Of a DNA stretch of 64,000 bases, positions 1 to 10,171 are shown in pieces. Position 1 is the stretch's first letter. Each line of letters starts with the position of its first letter. The stretch is from Candidatus Accumulibacter phosphatis (lineage in GTDB: Bacteria; Pseudomonadota; Gammaproteobacteria; Burkholderiales; Rhodocyclaceae), in contig NZ_SPMY01000019.1 of the NCBI RefSeq assembly GCF_012939955.1, positions 155,814 through 219,813 on the forward strand. The letters are read 5' to 3'. The notes under the pieces are model-generated. The model was not told where the DNA came from, did not search any database, and worked only from the letters and a program-made list of their open reading frames with translations. The position numbers and the translations under genes were made by a program.

Positions 1-821
1 AAGTCACCCGACACAGCCCAGCTATTGCTCCCCGGCAGCGGTGGATCCGGACGCTCGCGAATTTTCAGCGGCAGTTCCAGCTTTGCGGACCAGTTCCCCA
101 GGCTGGACGCCTCCGGAATGGCAGGCGGCAGCAGCGGCTCACCCCATAGTGGCGCGTCCCACTCGCTGCCTTTGCCGCGCACGAAAGCATAAAGCGACCC
201 GGGAACCCGTTCCTTCACGTTCAGCCGGGTCAGCTTCTTCTCGGCTGTGGACGGCTGCAGGACCAGGTACATCGAGTACGCCGTCAGTATCGTGTCCTCG
301 GCCGTCCAGTCGACGGGCTCTGCGCGCAGCACCCAGTATTCGAACGGCTTGGAAGCGAGGCGATGCAGGCCCTCGTTCACACCCGCCACATAGGCCAACA
401 GAATCTCCGACTCGTCGCTGGCAAGCCCGGCAACGATGGCGCGTGCCCGCGTACGCAGTTGATGAATACGAACGCCCTTGTCGGCCGCCAGCGCCATGCC
501 GCCAAACAACGCCGACAACTCGCCGGCCGCCTGACGGCGCATCAAATCCATCTGGAAAAATCGCTCCTGCGCGTGCACGAAGCCCATCGCCCTGGCCACG
601 GCGGGACGGCTGTTCGCGGAAAGGGTCACCATGCCCACTTCGTCGCGCGTGACGCTGACCTCCTCATCCAGTTCGGCTAGCGCCACTACGCCATCGAGAG
701 TCGGCAAGCTGGCACGCAGTTGCCGATAGGCCCACGAGGCGCATAACGCAGCCAGCAGCAGCCCCGCCAGGAGGAGCATGCACAAAACCCCGCGAGTGGA
801 GAACTTCGATTGTTTCTGCAT
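1..821 (-). CDS. Penicillin acylase family protein, N-terminal part (runs off window)
   Basis: N-terminal nucleophile hydrolase of the penicillin amidase family, which cleaves amides such as beta-lactams or acyl-homoserine lactones in the periplasm. The reading frame starts with ATG at 821 and is open to the window edge. A signal anchor (MLLLAGLLLAALCASW) is followed by the alpha-chain region with family blocks such as RAMGFVHAQERFFQMDLMRR and AGELSALFG. The last visible residues read PGSNSWAVSGD; in this family the Ser after Gly is the autoprocessing site and catalytic nucleophile of the beta chain. So the visible part is the leader, alpha chain and spacer, and the beta chain lies outside the window. 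The substrate cannot be predicted from this part. Confidence 0.9.
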   Translation of the reverse strand, partial: MQKQSKFSTRGVLCMLLLAGLLLAALCASWAYRQLRASLPTLDGVVALAELDEEVSVTRDEVGMVTLSANSRPAVARAMGFVHAQERFFQMDLMRRQAAGELSALFGGMALAADKGVRIHQLRTRARAIVAGLASDESEILLAYVAGVNEGLHRLASKPFEYWVLRAEPVDWTAEDTILTAYSMYLVLQPSTAEKKLTRLNVKERVPGSLYAFVRGKGSEWDAPLWGEPLLPPAIPEASSLGNWSAKLELPLKIRERPDPPLPGSNSWAVSGD

Positions 822-1248
822 GGAACGAAGTCTTTGAGTTCGACCGACAAACCAGTCTAGCAAAACACCGCGAGAACAGTGCCGCATTGACGCGCATGCT
901 CGGGTAGTCGGCGAGCGCGCATCTCATCCTCGCCGCCAATCTCTGACGAATTCAGACGACTGCAGACGACTGCAGACGACTGCCGACGGCTGCTGCCGTT
1001 TGGCATGCTGCTGCGCTACGAAGAGCGCGTGGGCGATCACCCGTGTGGACGAAAAACCTAGCTTCCGATAGGCTGCTTCGCGGTGCGTGTTTTCATCGCC
1101 TTGCAGGCCTGCCGGGGGTATGAAATAGTCGTATCGGCACGCGGCCACCAAGCAAGCGCCGAATAGCCGCCTTGGAGAAAGTACTGAGTGTGCCCATAGG
1201 GGAACATCCGGCTCCTGAAGTTTTCATCAAATTGCGAGAAAATCACTC
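822..1248. other. Intergenic region with short tandem repeat
   Basis: No convincing gene. A 10-base unit (TGCAGACGAC) is tandemly repeated about three times at 953-983. On the minus strand around 1025-1095 a short open stretch encodes YRKLGFSSTRVIAHAL, which vaguely resembles the end of a LuxR-type helix-turn-helix domain. It could be a decayed fragment, but the match is too short to call. The promoters of the two divergent neighbours must lie here; no confident -35/-10 pair was recognised. Confidence 0.5.
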
Positions 1249-2565
1249 ATGAAAGCCCTCATCCTCGGCCTCACAGTGGCCATATTGCTTCTTGTCCAGG
1301 GCTGTTCGACGCCGCAGCGCCTGGCGGCAGTGCCCTACGAACTGACGGCAAAGGCCGAAATTCCAGGCATGCCAAATGTTCGTTTTGCTTTGGGAGGCGA
1401 CATCACAGAGCTCTCCCGGACGGCGCAGGCATCCCTGCAACTGGAAAAGGATTACCTCGCAAAACAGGGGCATAAAGGTCCCTTTCCCCCGGCGTTCTTT
1501 TTGGCAATATCAGGTGGCGGCGATAACGGCGCGTTCACCGCCGGGCTGATCAATGCGTGGACGGCAACCGGGACGCGTCCGGAATTCAAAGTGGTTACCG
1601 GCATCAGTACCGGCGCCCTGATTGCGCCTTTCGCATTTGTCGGCTCAAAGTATGACGCCACGCTGAAGGAGGTCTATACCACGATCTCGCCGAAAGACGT
1701 CCTTACGCCGCGTGGTTTTCTGGCTGGCGTGATGAGCGACGGAATGGCCGATAACGCGCCACTGATGAGTCTGACGCGAAAATCCGTGACCGATGATTTT
1801 CTCAGGGAAGTCGCCGCGGAGTATGCAAAAGGTCGTTTCCTCCTGATCGCTACCGCCGACCTCGATGCGCGTCGTCCGATCATCTGGGACATGGGGAAAA
1901 TCGCCACTTTCGGGGGCCCGAAGGCATTGGACCTGTTCGTGCGCGTCATGATCGCATCGGCCTCGATTCCGGGTGGCTTTCCTCCGATGATGCTTGATGT
2001 GGAAGTCGACGGCAAAACCTATCAGGAAATGCACGTCGATGGTGGCATCATGGCTCAGGTCTTCGCTTACCCGGCCGCGCTGCGCATCAACGAGTCGGCC
2101 GCCGCCGTCGGCATTACCCGTGCGCGCATACTTTACGTGATCCGCAATGCGCGACTCGATCCGGACTGGGCACAGGTTGAGCGCAGTACGATGAGTATTG
2201 CCGGTCGCTCAGTCGCCTCACTGATCCACAGCCAGGGCATCGGTGACCTTTACCGCATCTATGCCACCACCCAGCGCGACGGAGTGGACTTCAACCTTGG
2301 CTTCATTCCATCGAGTTTCAAGGCAGAGCACAAGGAAGAGTTCGACACCGAATATATGCGAGCACTGTACAAAACTGGTTACGAGATGATGCTAAATGGC
2401 TTCCCGTGGCTCAAGGTTCCCCCCCGGATTCAGTCCACCGAGCGCGCCAGTAGCTGGAAAATAGCAAGTAGCAAGCCAGACACAATGGGCCAAGAAACCC
2501 AGGAAAATCCCATTTCACGTCCGCCGGTGGCGACCAGTTTCAGCTTGGCCTCGACAGCCAGATGA
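1249..2565 (+). CDS. Patatin-like phospholipase lipoprotein
   Basis: Predicted membrane-anchored lipid acyl hydrolase of 438 aa. The N-terminus is a lipoprotein signal peptide with a lipobox ending LLVQGC (Cys 19). Patatin hallmarks follow in order: oxyanion-hole motif SGGGDNGAF near residue 90, nucleophile elbow GISTG near residue 120, and the DGG motif carrying the catalytic Asp (HVDGGIMAQ) near residue 264. Ser and Asp form the catalytic dyad known for patatins. The C-terminal 40 residues are low complexity. The gene stands alone, convergent with ycaC and divergent from the penicillin acylase gene. The ATG at 1249 is preferred because it starts the signal peptide. The substrate is unknown; an envelope phospholipase role is inferred. 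Confidence 0.9.
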   Translation: MKALILGLTVAILLLVQGCSTPQRLAAVPYELTAKAEIPGMPNVRFALGGDITELSRTAQASLQLEKDYLAKQGHKGPFPPAFFLAISGGGDNGAFTAGLINAWTATGTRPEFKVVTGISTGALIAPFAFVGSKYDATLKEVYTTISPKDVLTPRGFLAGVMSDGMADNAPLMSLTRKSVTDDFLREVAAEYAKGRFLLIATADLDARRPIIWDMGKIATFGGPKALDLFVRVMIASASIPGGFPPMMLDVEVDGKTYQEMHVDGGIMAQVFAYPAALRINESAAAVGITRARILYVIRNARLDPDWAQVERSTMSIAGRSVASLIHSQGIGDLYRIYATTQRDGVDFNLGFIPSSFKAEHKEEFDTEYMRALYKTGYEMMLNGFPWLKVPPRIQSTERASSWKIASSKPDTMGQETQENPISRPPVATSFSLASTAR

Positions 2566-2604
2566 CAGGCAGCTAGTATTCAGTCCCTTTCGAAGATGAC
2601 GGCG

Positions 2605-2631
2605 AGGCGCCCTGAAGGGATCGGGGCGCCT
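2605..2631. terminator. Stem-loop between convergent genes
   Basis: An 8-bp perfect inverted repeat, AGGCGCCC (2605-2612) and GGGCGCCT (2624-2631), with an 11-base loop. It lies in the 72-bp gap between two converging genes, so it may terminate both. There is no T-tract on either side, so it is not a canonical intrinsic terminator. Confidence 0.45.
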
Positions 2632-2637
2632 ATCGCG

Positions 2638-3264
2638 TTACTTGTTGTCCTGGATAGTAGCAAAGCTGTTCATCAAATTGCGATAGTCCGGAATATGATT
2701 GGCGAACAAGGTGCCCAGACCCTCGACATCGTTGCGCCAGTCGCGATGCAGTTCGCAGGCGGCGCCAAACCAGGTCATCAGCTGTGCGCCGGCTACCGAC
2801 ATTCGATCCCACGCTGACTGACGGGTGACCTCGTTGAATGTGCCCGAAGCGTCGGTAATGACGAAGACCTCGTAGCCTTCCTGCAGGGCGGACAGTGCCG
2901 GGAAGGCGACGCAGACCTCGGTGACGATGCCGGCGATGATCAGTTGTTTTCTGCCTGTCGCCTTGACGGCCTTGACGAAGTCCTCGTTATCCCAGGCATT
3001 GATTTGGCCTGGGCGGGCGATGTAGGGCGCCTCCGGGAAGGCTTCCTTGAGTTCGGTCATCAGCGGGCCGTTAGGCCCGTTCTCGAAGCTGGTTGTCAGG
3101 ATGGTCGGCAGCTTGAAATACTTGGCCAGGTCAGCCAGCGCCAGCACGTTGTTGCGGAACTTTTCCGGCTCGATATCGCGGACCAGAGATGAAAGCCCGG
3201 CCTGATGGTCGACCAGCAGGACGGCGGCGTTATTCTTGTCGAGGCGGATGTAGGGATTGCTCAT
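2638..3264 (-). CDS. ycaC: Isochorismatase-like hydrolase YcaC
   Basis: Cysteine hydrolase of the isochorismatase-like superfamily, 208 aa, the same length as and closely similar throughout to E. coli YcaC, whose physiological substrate is not established. Visible motifs: LLVDHQAGL with the family catalytic Asp near residue 19, TTSFENGPNGP, and the nucleophile region IIAGIVTEVCVAFPALSA with Cys near residue 118. The ATG at 3264 is chosen because AAGGAG lies just upstream and homology starts at MSNPYIRLDK; an in-frame extension upstream reads through the dispersed repeat and is not coding. It is codirectional with the pirin gene about 235 bp upstream, next to a divergent LysR gene, an arrangement suggesting co-regulation. 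Confidence 0.93.
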   Translation of the reverse strand: MSNPYIRLDKNNAAVLLVDHQAGLSSLVRDIEPEKFRNNVLALADLAKYFKLPTILTTSFENGPNGPLMTELKEAFPEAPYIARPGQINAWDNEDFVKAVKATGRKQLIIAGIVTEVCVAFPALSALQEGYEVFVITDASGTFNEVTRQSAWDRMSVAGAQLMTWFGAACELHRDWRNDVEGLGTLFANHIPDYRNLMNSFATIQDNK

Positions 3265-3307
3265 AGTGGATCTCCTTTGCTTGAACAGGCTGTTGGGGCT
3301 AACGGTC

Positions 3308-3503
3308 ATGACATGTCGAGACACCCCTGATGATGAAAGCCATGACCGTCCCCCTCTCACTTGCAGTGCGCATTCCGGCTTGCACGCCGGAATCGTTCGC
3401 CGGGCAGGGAGCATGCCCCCTGAATTCCCCGCCTCACCCCTGACCCTTCTCCTGCGAGGGGAGAAGGGAGTTTCGTGAGTCGCTTGCGCGACTTTCACAT
3501 TAA
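3308..3503. repeat. Dispersed hairpin repeat, copy A
   Basis: Copy A of a repeat seen three times in the window (also 10172-10253 and 15399-15516). The shared core (about 3430-3503) has a GC-rich hairpin, CCCTTCTCC then GGGGAGAAGGG, followed by a second imperfect inverted repeat, GTGAGTCGC then GCGACTTTCAC, and ends CATTAA. The left arm (3308-3347, starting ATGACATGT and ending CATGACCG) is shared with copy C only. Copy A carries about 80 extra bases between arm and core, including another hairpin (ATTCCGGC 3372-3379, GCCGGAAT 3386-3393). The pirin stop codon lies inside the right edge. Function unknown; it may act as a bidirectional transcript end. Confidence 0.8.
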
Positions 3504-4366
3504 TGGCCGATCTGTCCGAAGTGGCCACTGTTGAAGTCATTCATTGCCTGGGCGATTTCCTCCTCCGAATTCATCACGAAGGGGCCGTAGCCGACGACCG
3601 GCTCAGCGAGCGGTTCGCCGTTGAGCAAGAGCAGAGTCGTGTCGTCGGCAACCTCGAATTCGAGATGGCAGCCTTCACGCTCCATGACGGCCAGTTCTGC
3701 GGCCCGCACCATGTGCCTCTCGCTGAGGCGAATGGCGCCGCGCAGCACGAAGAGCGCCGTGGTATGTCCGGCCGGCAGCTCGAACGCGACACGATGGCCG
3801 GCCTGCAGGCGCAGATCCCAGACGTTCATCGGAGTGAAGCTGCGGGCCGGACCGCTTGCGTCGCCATACTGGCCGGCGATGATGCGTGCAGTACCAGACT
3901 GGTCGGGAAGCGCCACTTCCGGAATCTGCCCGGCGTTAATGCCCTGATATCCCGGCGCCGACATTTTGTCCCGAGCCGGCAGGTTGACCCAGAGCTGGAC
4001 CATCTCGAAGGCGCCGCCTTTTTCGGCGAATTCCGGGCTATGAAATTCCTCGTGGAGAATGCCGGAAGCTGCCGTCATCCACTGCACATCGCCCGGGCCG
4101 ATGGTGCCGCCGCCACCCGAGGAGTCGCGGTGTGACACGCCGCCCGCGTAGACGATGGTCACCGTCTCGAAGCCGCGATGCGGGTGCTGGCCGACGCCAA
4201 GCTTGCGCGTGGTCGGCGGAAAATCGGCCGGCCCGGCGTAGTCCAGCAACAGGAAGGGCGACATTTCCTCGGCGATGTCGCTGTAGGAAAAAATGCTTTT
4301 GACCGGGAAGCCATCGCCGACCCAGTGTTTGCCGTTACTGCGCTTGATGAATGCCAGTTTTTTCAT
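3500..4366 (-). CDS. Pirin family protein (cupin)
   Basis: Bicupin of the pirin/YhaK group, 288 aa. Some members bind iron and have quercetin dioxygenase activity or act as redox-sensing regulators. The N-terminal cupin has the signature HPHRGFETVTIV near residue 61, with His residues of the metal site, and downstream HEEFHSPEF, which supplies further His/Glu ligands. A second, degenerate cupin follows (GHTTALFVLRGAI), then the pirin C-terminal domain. ATG at 4366 is at the expected family start (MKKLAFIKRS). It is divergent from a LysR gene 95 bp away; LysR members often control the adjacent divergent gene. The last codons overlap the edge of a dispersed repeat. Confidence 0.92.
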   Translation of the reverse strand: MKKLAFIKRSNGKHWVGDGFPVKSIFSYSDIAEEMSPFLLLDYAGPADFPPTTRKLGVGQHPHRGFETVTIVYAGGVSHRDSSGGGGTIGPGDVQWMTAASGILHEEFHSPEFAEKGGAFEMVQLWVNLPARDKMSAPGYQGINAGQIPEVALPDQSGTARIIAGQYGDASGPARSFTPMNVWDLRLQAGHRVAFELPAGHTTALFVLRGAIRLSERHMVRAAELAVMEREGCHLEFEVADDTTLLLLNGEPLAEPVVGYGPFVMNSEEEIAQAMNDFNSGHFGQIGH

Positions 4367-4461
4367 GACTGCTCTCCGTATGTGATTAGCTTCACTTTAG
4401 AAGGCAAACGATTCGCGCACTAGATGGTTAAATACGGAAACTTTTTTCAATGAGTTGAACA
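4367..4461. promoter_or_regulatory. Divergent pirin/LysR control region
   Basis: A 95-bp spacer between divergent genes. It contains a separated inverted repeat, CCGTAT (4376-4381) and ATACGG (4432-4437), flanking an AT-richer middle. LysR-type regulators commonly bind interrupted dyads in such spacers and repress themselves. No unambiguous -35/-10 pair was assigned. Confidence 0.4.
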
Positions 4462-5355
4462 ATGGATCTCAACGAAGCCGCCGTCTTCGTCAAGGTGGTG
4501 GACGCCGGAAGCTTTAGCGCTGCTGCCCGCCTGCTGGGCTTGCCGACCTCGACCGTCAGCACCCGAGTGGCGCGTCTTGAGAAGCGGCTCGGTGTAACGC
4601 TGCTGCAGCGAACGACGCGCCGCCTGCACCTGACCGATGCGGGCGAGTTGTATTACCGGCATGCGTCGACCGGAGTGAGCCATATGCTCGATGCCGAAGC
4701 GGCGGTCACGGAAGCTGATGGCGAGCCAAAGGGACTGTTACGGGTGACGGCGCCGGCGGATATCGGCGATCGCCTCCTGGCGGAGATCATCAATCAGTTG
4801 CGCCGGAATTGCCCCAAGGTCAGGTTGGAATTGATGCTGACCGATCGCTATGTCGACCTGGTGGCGGAAGGCGTTGATGTCGCAATCCGCACTGGCCATC
4901 TCAAGGATTCGACGTTGATTGCCAAACACGCCGGTATCGCCTGCTGGGCGCCCTTTGCCAGCCCCGACTACCTAAAATCGGCACCGCCGCTGGATTCTCC
5001 GCAGGCGCTGCTCAATCATTGTTGTCTGCAATTCACGCCCGTCGGCAAGGATGCCTGGACGCTGAACGACAGCAATGGCAGCGTGACCATTCCGATGTCC
5101 GGCCAGGTGATGGTCAACGATGTGCGGGTGATCCGTTCAATGGCGCTGGCTGGCGATGGCGTTGCCCTGCTGCCAGTCTATATGTGCCGTCCGGAATGCG
5201 AACATGGCAGACTAATGCGAGTCCTGCCGCAATGGCAGGCGAAAGCCGATCCGCTCCACATCGTCTATCCTCGCCAGCGCTTCATGCCACCCAAGTTGAG
5301 GGCGTTTGTCGATCTGGCGTCCCAGGCGTTGCGAAAGTGGCTGGAGGAGTGGTGA
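4462..5355 (+). CDS. LysR family transcriptional regulator
   Basis: Full-length LysR-type regulator, 297 aa. Residues 1-60 form the winged helix-turn-helix (MDLNEAAVFVKVVDAGSFSA, then AARLLGLPTSTVSTRVARLE, then RRLHLTDAGELYY). Residues about 90-295 form the periplasmic-binding-protein-like effector domain. Sequence style is that of the DmlR/AaeR-like subgroup (LLRVTAPADIGDRLL; GVDVAIRTGHLKDSTL). It is divergent from the pirin gene and probably regulates it and possibly ycaC beyond. The inducer is unknown. ATG at 4462 is the family-typical start. Confidence 0.92.
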   Translation: MDLNEAAVFVKVVDAGSFSAAARLLGLPTSTVSTRVARLEKRLGVTLLQRTTRRLHLTDAGELYYRHASTGVSHMLDAEAAVTEADGEPKGLLRVTAPADIGDRLLAEIINQLRRNCPKVRLELMLTDRYVDLVAEGVDVAIRTGHLKDSTLIAKHAGIACWAPFASPDYLKSAPPLDSPQALLNHCCLQFTPVGKDAWTLNDSNGSVTIPMSGQVMVNDVRVIRSMALAGDGVALLPVYMCRPECEHGRLMRVLPQWQAKADPLHIVYPRQRFMPPKLRAFVDLASQALRKWLEEW

Positions 5356-5378
5356 TAATCGAGCGCTGCATACGTCTA

Positions 5379-7640
5379 TCAACCGCGCAGCGCGAAGGCC
5401 TCGAAATCGTCTACCGGCAGCGCTTGGCTGAAGAAGTAGCCCTGATAGGCGTCGCAGCCGGCACTCGCCAGAAAGTCCCGCTGCGCTTCGCTGTCCACGC
5501 CCTCGGCGATCACCTCCAGCTCCAGGCTGTGAGCCAGCGCCACGATGCCCCTGGCGATAGCCGCGTCGGTGCTGTCGTCAAGGACATCACGCACGAACGA
5601 CTGGTCGATCTTCACCTGGTCGAGCGGCAAGCGCTTCAGATAGGACAGCGACGAATAGCCGGTACCGAAATCGTCGAGCGCGAAGCCCACACCGCGGGCT
5701 TTCAGCCGCGATACCTTCTCGATCAGATCATCGACATCATGCACCAACAAGCTCTCCGTCAGCTCCAGCGTCAAGCGTTTCGGATTGGCGCCCGTCGCAC
5801 CAAGGATCGCCAGAAGCTTGTCCGCGAAGTCCGCTTCGCGGAACTGCCGTGCACTGACGTTCACCGCCACCGCGAGCCGGTCCAGCGGCGGTCGCTCGGC
5901 CCATTTTGCCAGCTGGCTACAAACGTTTTCGAGAACCCAATCCCCCAGCGCCAGAATGAGCCCGGTCTGTTCGGCAAGCGGAATGAACTTCCGCGGGGGC
6001 GACGGTTCCGTGCACGGGGTGGCGCCAGCGCAACAGGGCTTCGCTTCCGATCAGCTTGCCGTCGCCCGCGAACTGCGGCTGATAGTGCAGCTCGAGCTGG
6101 CTCTCGCGGAGAGCGCCACGCAGGCTCGCCTCGAGTTCGGCACGCCTGAGCACCAGGATCTGCATCGCCGGGTCGAAGAAATGCAGTCTGGTGCGACCCG
6201 CTTCCTTGGCCTTGTACATTGCCATGTCGGCCTGTTTCAAGATGTTGTCGATCGACGTCTCATGCCCGCGGAACAAGGTCGCGCCAACACTCGCCGTGCC
6301 GCGATGATCGACGGCGCCAAGCAGGTAGGGGCGAGCCAGGGCGGCGAGAACCTTCTCGCCGACGACTTCGGTCTGCGTCGCCGCCTCGTCGATGTTGGCG
6401 CTGAGGTTCTCCAGGAGGATCACGAACTCGTCGCCACCCAGTCGCGCCACGGTATCGCCCTCACGTATGCCCGCGACGAGGCGTTGCGCGACGGCTTTGA
6501 GCAGCAGGTCGCCCGGGTCATGTCCCAGCGTATCGTTGAGCGTCTTGAAGTGGTCGAGGTCGATGAACAGCACGGCGCCGAAGGTCTTGTTGCGCTCGCT
6601 GACGGTCATCGCCTGTTTCATGTGATCGAGCAGAAGCGCGCGGTTCGGCACCCCGGTGACGATGTCGAAGAAAGCCATCTCGGCGATCTTCCGGTCCGCT
6701 TTCTTTCGTTCGGTAATGTCGAAATGCGTGGCCACGTAATGGGTCACGGTGCCGGCGCCGTCGCGCACCGGAGAAATCGTCAGCCAGGTCGGATAGACCT
6801 CGCCGCTCTTGCGCCGGTCAAAAATTTCTCCCTGCCAGATGCCGGTACTGTGAATGGTCTTCCACATCGTGCGGAAGAAGTGCGCGTCGTGCAGGCCGGA
6901 TGACAGCATGCCGGGAGTCTTGCCGATGACTTCTTCGGCAGCGTAGCCGGTCACCTCCGTGAACGCCCGGTTGACCCGCAGGATCAGGTGGTGGGCATTG
7001 GTGACCATCATGCTGTGTTGTGATTCGAAAGCGACTGCGGCAATGCGCAGATCGGCGTCGGCCCGCTTGCGCTCGGTGATGTCGCTAATCACGATGCGCA
7101 GCACGGTCGCGCCATCGGCGTCCTGCGCCGTCGCGGTCTCCAGATGCGCCCAGAATGGCTGCCCGTCAAACTTCAGCATGCGCAGGTCGCAGCCTGGCGC
7201 CTGGCCTGTTGACAAGGCCTGTTTGTGGTGCAGGTAGACGACATCCTGGTCGGCCTTGCGAATGAAGCGGCTGAAGCGCAGCTTGAACAGGGCGCCGCGG
7301 TGAGGTTGGCTTCCAGGATCAGCCCGGCCTGACTCACGCTGCAGTAAGCGACCGGGGCCAGGTCATAGATGTCGAAATAGCGCGTCCGCGCGGCTTCCAG
7401 CTCAAGCTGTGTCCGACGCAGCTCTTCGTTCTGCATCTCCAGTTCGATCTGATGCACGCGCAGTTCGAGCAGCGCGTCGCGGATCGCTTCGCGTGACAGG
7501 CTTGCGTCTTCTTCCAGTGCGCGATCGGTTTGCTGGCGGAGCGCCTCCTCGGCACGCTGGCGAATGGCTTGCTCGGCGCTCGGCGCGTCGTTGGCCATGG
7601 GTGGCATCGAGGGGTGATGGCGCTGACTTTTGCGCTCCAT
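5379..7640 (-). pseudogene. PAS-PAS-GGDEF-EAL cyclic-di-GMP enzyme, frameshifted
   Basis: Cyclic-di-GMP turnover protein, broken twice as written. The 5' frame (7640 down to about 7300) has a coiled region and PAS start (YFDIYDLAPVAYCSVSQAG). After a frame change near 7291-7302, where several PAS residues also seem missing, the next frame holds PAS/PAC repeats and a GGDEF domain with intact RLGGDEF, then the EAL start (SEALLRWRHP). A one-base insertion near 5989 shifts the frame; removing it restores APAEFIPLAEQTGLI. The last frame holds the rest of EAL (LDDFGTGYSSLSYLKRLP, VIAEGVDS). It lies 4 bp downstream of the CheR-PAS gene, so the two were probably one operon. The enzyme would be both cyclase-like and phosphodiesterase-like. 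Confidence 0.85.
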
Positions 7641-7644
7641 GGCA

Positions 7645-10171
7645 TCATCCCGCGGAGCCGTCGACCGCCACTTTGTTGGCCCGCTCGCTGGTCGCCACCG
7701 CGTACATTCGCCCGGTCTCGTCGACCAGCGCAGTGGCAGTCATCCATACGTCCAGCAGCGCACCGTCCCTGGTCAAGCGTTGCGTCCTGTGCGGTTCGAG
7801 CACTTCGGCACGGCTCAAGCGACGGATCCGCGTCAAGGCCTCCTCGCGCAGTTCCGGAGGGATGCGGTCGCGAACGTTCATCTGCAGCGCCTCGGCCTCA
7901 CTCCAGCCATACATCTTCACCGCCGCCGGGTTCCAGGACAGGATGTGGCCTTCCAGGTCCTGGACGGTGATCGCGTCGGACGCGTCGTGGACAACGACGG
8001 CCAGGCGGCGAAGCTGCGCATTGGCCTGGGTGAGCGAGTCCTCCAGCCGTTTCATTTCGGTGATGTCGACAAAGGTGATCACTGCGCCGCCAATCACGTT
8101 GTCCAGGGTGCGATACGGTCGGATGCGCATCAGGTACCACAGGCCATCGACGGTCTGTACCTTGGCGTCCTGGAGTGTCAGGGTGTCGATGACCGTCTGC
8201 ACGTCGCTCACCAAACGGTCGTAGCCGACCAGTTTGGCGGCGAAGTGCGCCACCGGGCGGCCAATATCGTTCGGGATGAGGTTGATGATCGACGAGGCGG
8301 CCGGAGTGAAGCGCAGGATGCGCAGTTGCGCGTCCACGAAGATTGTCCCGATGCCGGTGCCGGCAAGCAGGTTGTTCATGTCGTTGTTGGCCTGCGACAA
8401 ATCGCCGACCTTGGCTTGCAGCTCGCTGTTGACCGTCGCCAGTTCCTCGTTGAGCGATTGCAATTCTTCCTTGGAGGTCTCCAGTTCTTCGTTGGTCGAT
8501 TGCAGCTCTTCGTTGACCGACTGCATTTCCTCGTTCGACGAGCGGAGCTCCTCGTTGGCGGTCTCGAGTTCCTCCTGCATGCTCTGGAGGTATTCGTCCT
8601 TGGCCCGGAGTTCCTCTTCGATGGCCGCGATGCGGGCGTCGCTGTCCGCTTCGCTGTGCTCGCCTGCCGCTTCGGCGCGCCCGGCGCCGGCGCCGATCGG
8701 CAGGGCCGCCTGCGGCGGCACTTCGGGATCGGCCGCGGCGGCGTCCACGAAGAGGAGCAGGTACAGGGGCGCCTGCGCTGTCGCGGCCGGGCCGGTGGTC
8801 AGCGGGTGAATGCTCAGGTTGACACGCGTAAAATCGCCGTTGCTCTTGACCTGCAGCCCGGTGGCGCGGACGGCGGCCTTGCTGCAAATCGCCTGATGCA
8901 GGCCCTTGCTCAGTTCGTGTTGCAGCCCCTGGCGGGCCATCTTGATGACGTTGTTGACGCCAGATTCACCGGGCTGCGGCTCGAGGTAAGCGCCGCAGCG
9001 GCCGTGCAGGTAGAGAAGGTCGCCCTGCGCGTTGACCAATGCACAGGCCGGCGCGACGTGCTGCAGGATGGCTTGTTCGGTGACCTCGCGCAGCGGCACC
9101 TTCATCGGAAAGGCCGCCCGTGCAGCGCTACGGTAGCGTGCCGGCCGGGACGGCAGAAACCAGCCCAGGCCCGGGCGTGCCGCGCCAGTAAACCCCTCCT
9201 TGCGCTGGTAAAGCTTCGCCTTGCTGTCCACCACGGCAAACAGATCGGTGAAATTGCCGATGCTTTCCGACGTGCCGAGGAACAGGACGCCGTCGGGATT
9301 CAGCGCGTAATGGAACAGGGGAATGACTTTCTGCTGCAACTCCTGGCCGAAATAGATCAGCAGATTGCGACAGCTGATCAGGTCCAGCCGCGAGAACGGT
9401 GGATCCTGGCAGACGTCCTGCTCGGAAAAGATCAACAGGTCACGCACGCTCTTGTTGATCACGTAAGCACTGCCATCCGGTTCCCGGGTAAAGAAACGCG
9501 CCAGGCGCTCCGGCGACACGTCGCTGGCGATGCTCGCCGGATAACGGCCAGCGCGCGCGGTCGCCATCGCCCGGGCGTCGATGTCGGTGGCAAAAAGCTG
9601 CACGGCGTACCGGCGCTCGTTCGCTTCCATCTGTTCGAGCAGCAGGATGGCGATCGAATAGGCTTCCTCGCCGGTGGAGCATCCCGGTGCCCAGACGCGG
9701 ACCACCTCGCCATCGGGCTTGTTGGCGAACAACGGCGGGATGATCCGTCCGGCAAGGACCTTGAAGGCCTCCGGATCGCGGAAGAAGCTGGTCACGCCGA
9801 TCAGCAGGTCGGCAAACAGCGCCTCGATTTCTTGCGCTGTCTTCTGCAGGTACTGGACGTAGCCGTCGAGCGCCTCGATCTGGTGCAGGCTCATGCGGCG
9901 CAGAATGCGGCGGTGGATACTGCTCATCTTGTATTGCGAAAAATCGTGGCCGGTCTGCGCGCGCACCAGGACGAAGATTTTTTTTAAGCGCGTCCCGGAT
10001 CTTGGGTGCCGGTTCGGCAAGCAGCGGAGCCAGCCGGCCAAAGGCGTGCGTCGCGTAACTGATGATCTGGGCAGGCATCTCGGCCGGCGGCAGCTGCCAA
10101 TCCACCAGGCCGGTGGCGATGGCGCTGCGCGGCATGCCGTCAAAAGTGCTGGAGCCAGGCTCCTGGGCCAT
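7645..10171 (-). pseudogene. CheB'-CheR-PAS hybrid sensory protein, 5'-truncated and frameshifted
   Basis: Chemotaxis-type hybrid in which a CheB methylesterase is followed by a CheR methyltransferase, a long coiled coil and PAS domains. Only the last part of CheB remains (MAQEPGSSTFDGMPRSAIAT, positions 10171 to about 10020); the gene then abuts a dispersed repeat, so the CheB catalytic part is lost. A T8 run at 9978-9985 shifts the frame; with seven bases the protein continues into IFVLVRAQTGHDFSQYK, the CheR start. CheR motifs are present: PGCSTGEEAYSIAIL (SAM site) and DLISCRNLLIYF. Then comes a heptad coiled coil (about 8400-8650 in DNA) and two PAS domains. It could still be expressed as CheR-PAS if the T8 run is a read error. 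Confidence 0.85.

Noticed and set aside
1025..1095. LuxR-like helix-turn-helix scrap
   Set aside because: Only about 16 residues resemble the family end; it could be chance.
5019..6903. Plus-strand open frames across the PAS-GGDEF-EAL gene
   Set aside because: Low-complexity, Arg-rich translations; the minus strand carries the RLGGDEF and EAL motifs.
7630..9987. Long open frame on the plus strand opposite the CheR-PAS gene
   Set aside because: It mirrors a GC-rich coding sequence; its translation is Arg/Gln/His-rich without domains, while the minus strand has clear CheR and PAS motifs.
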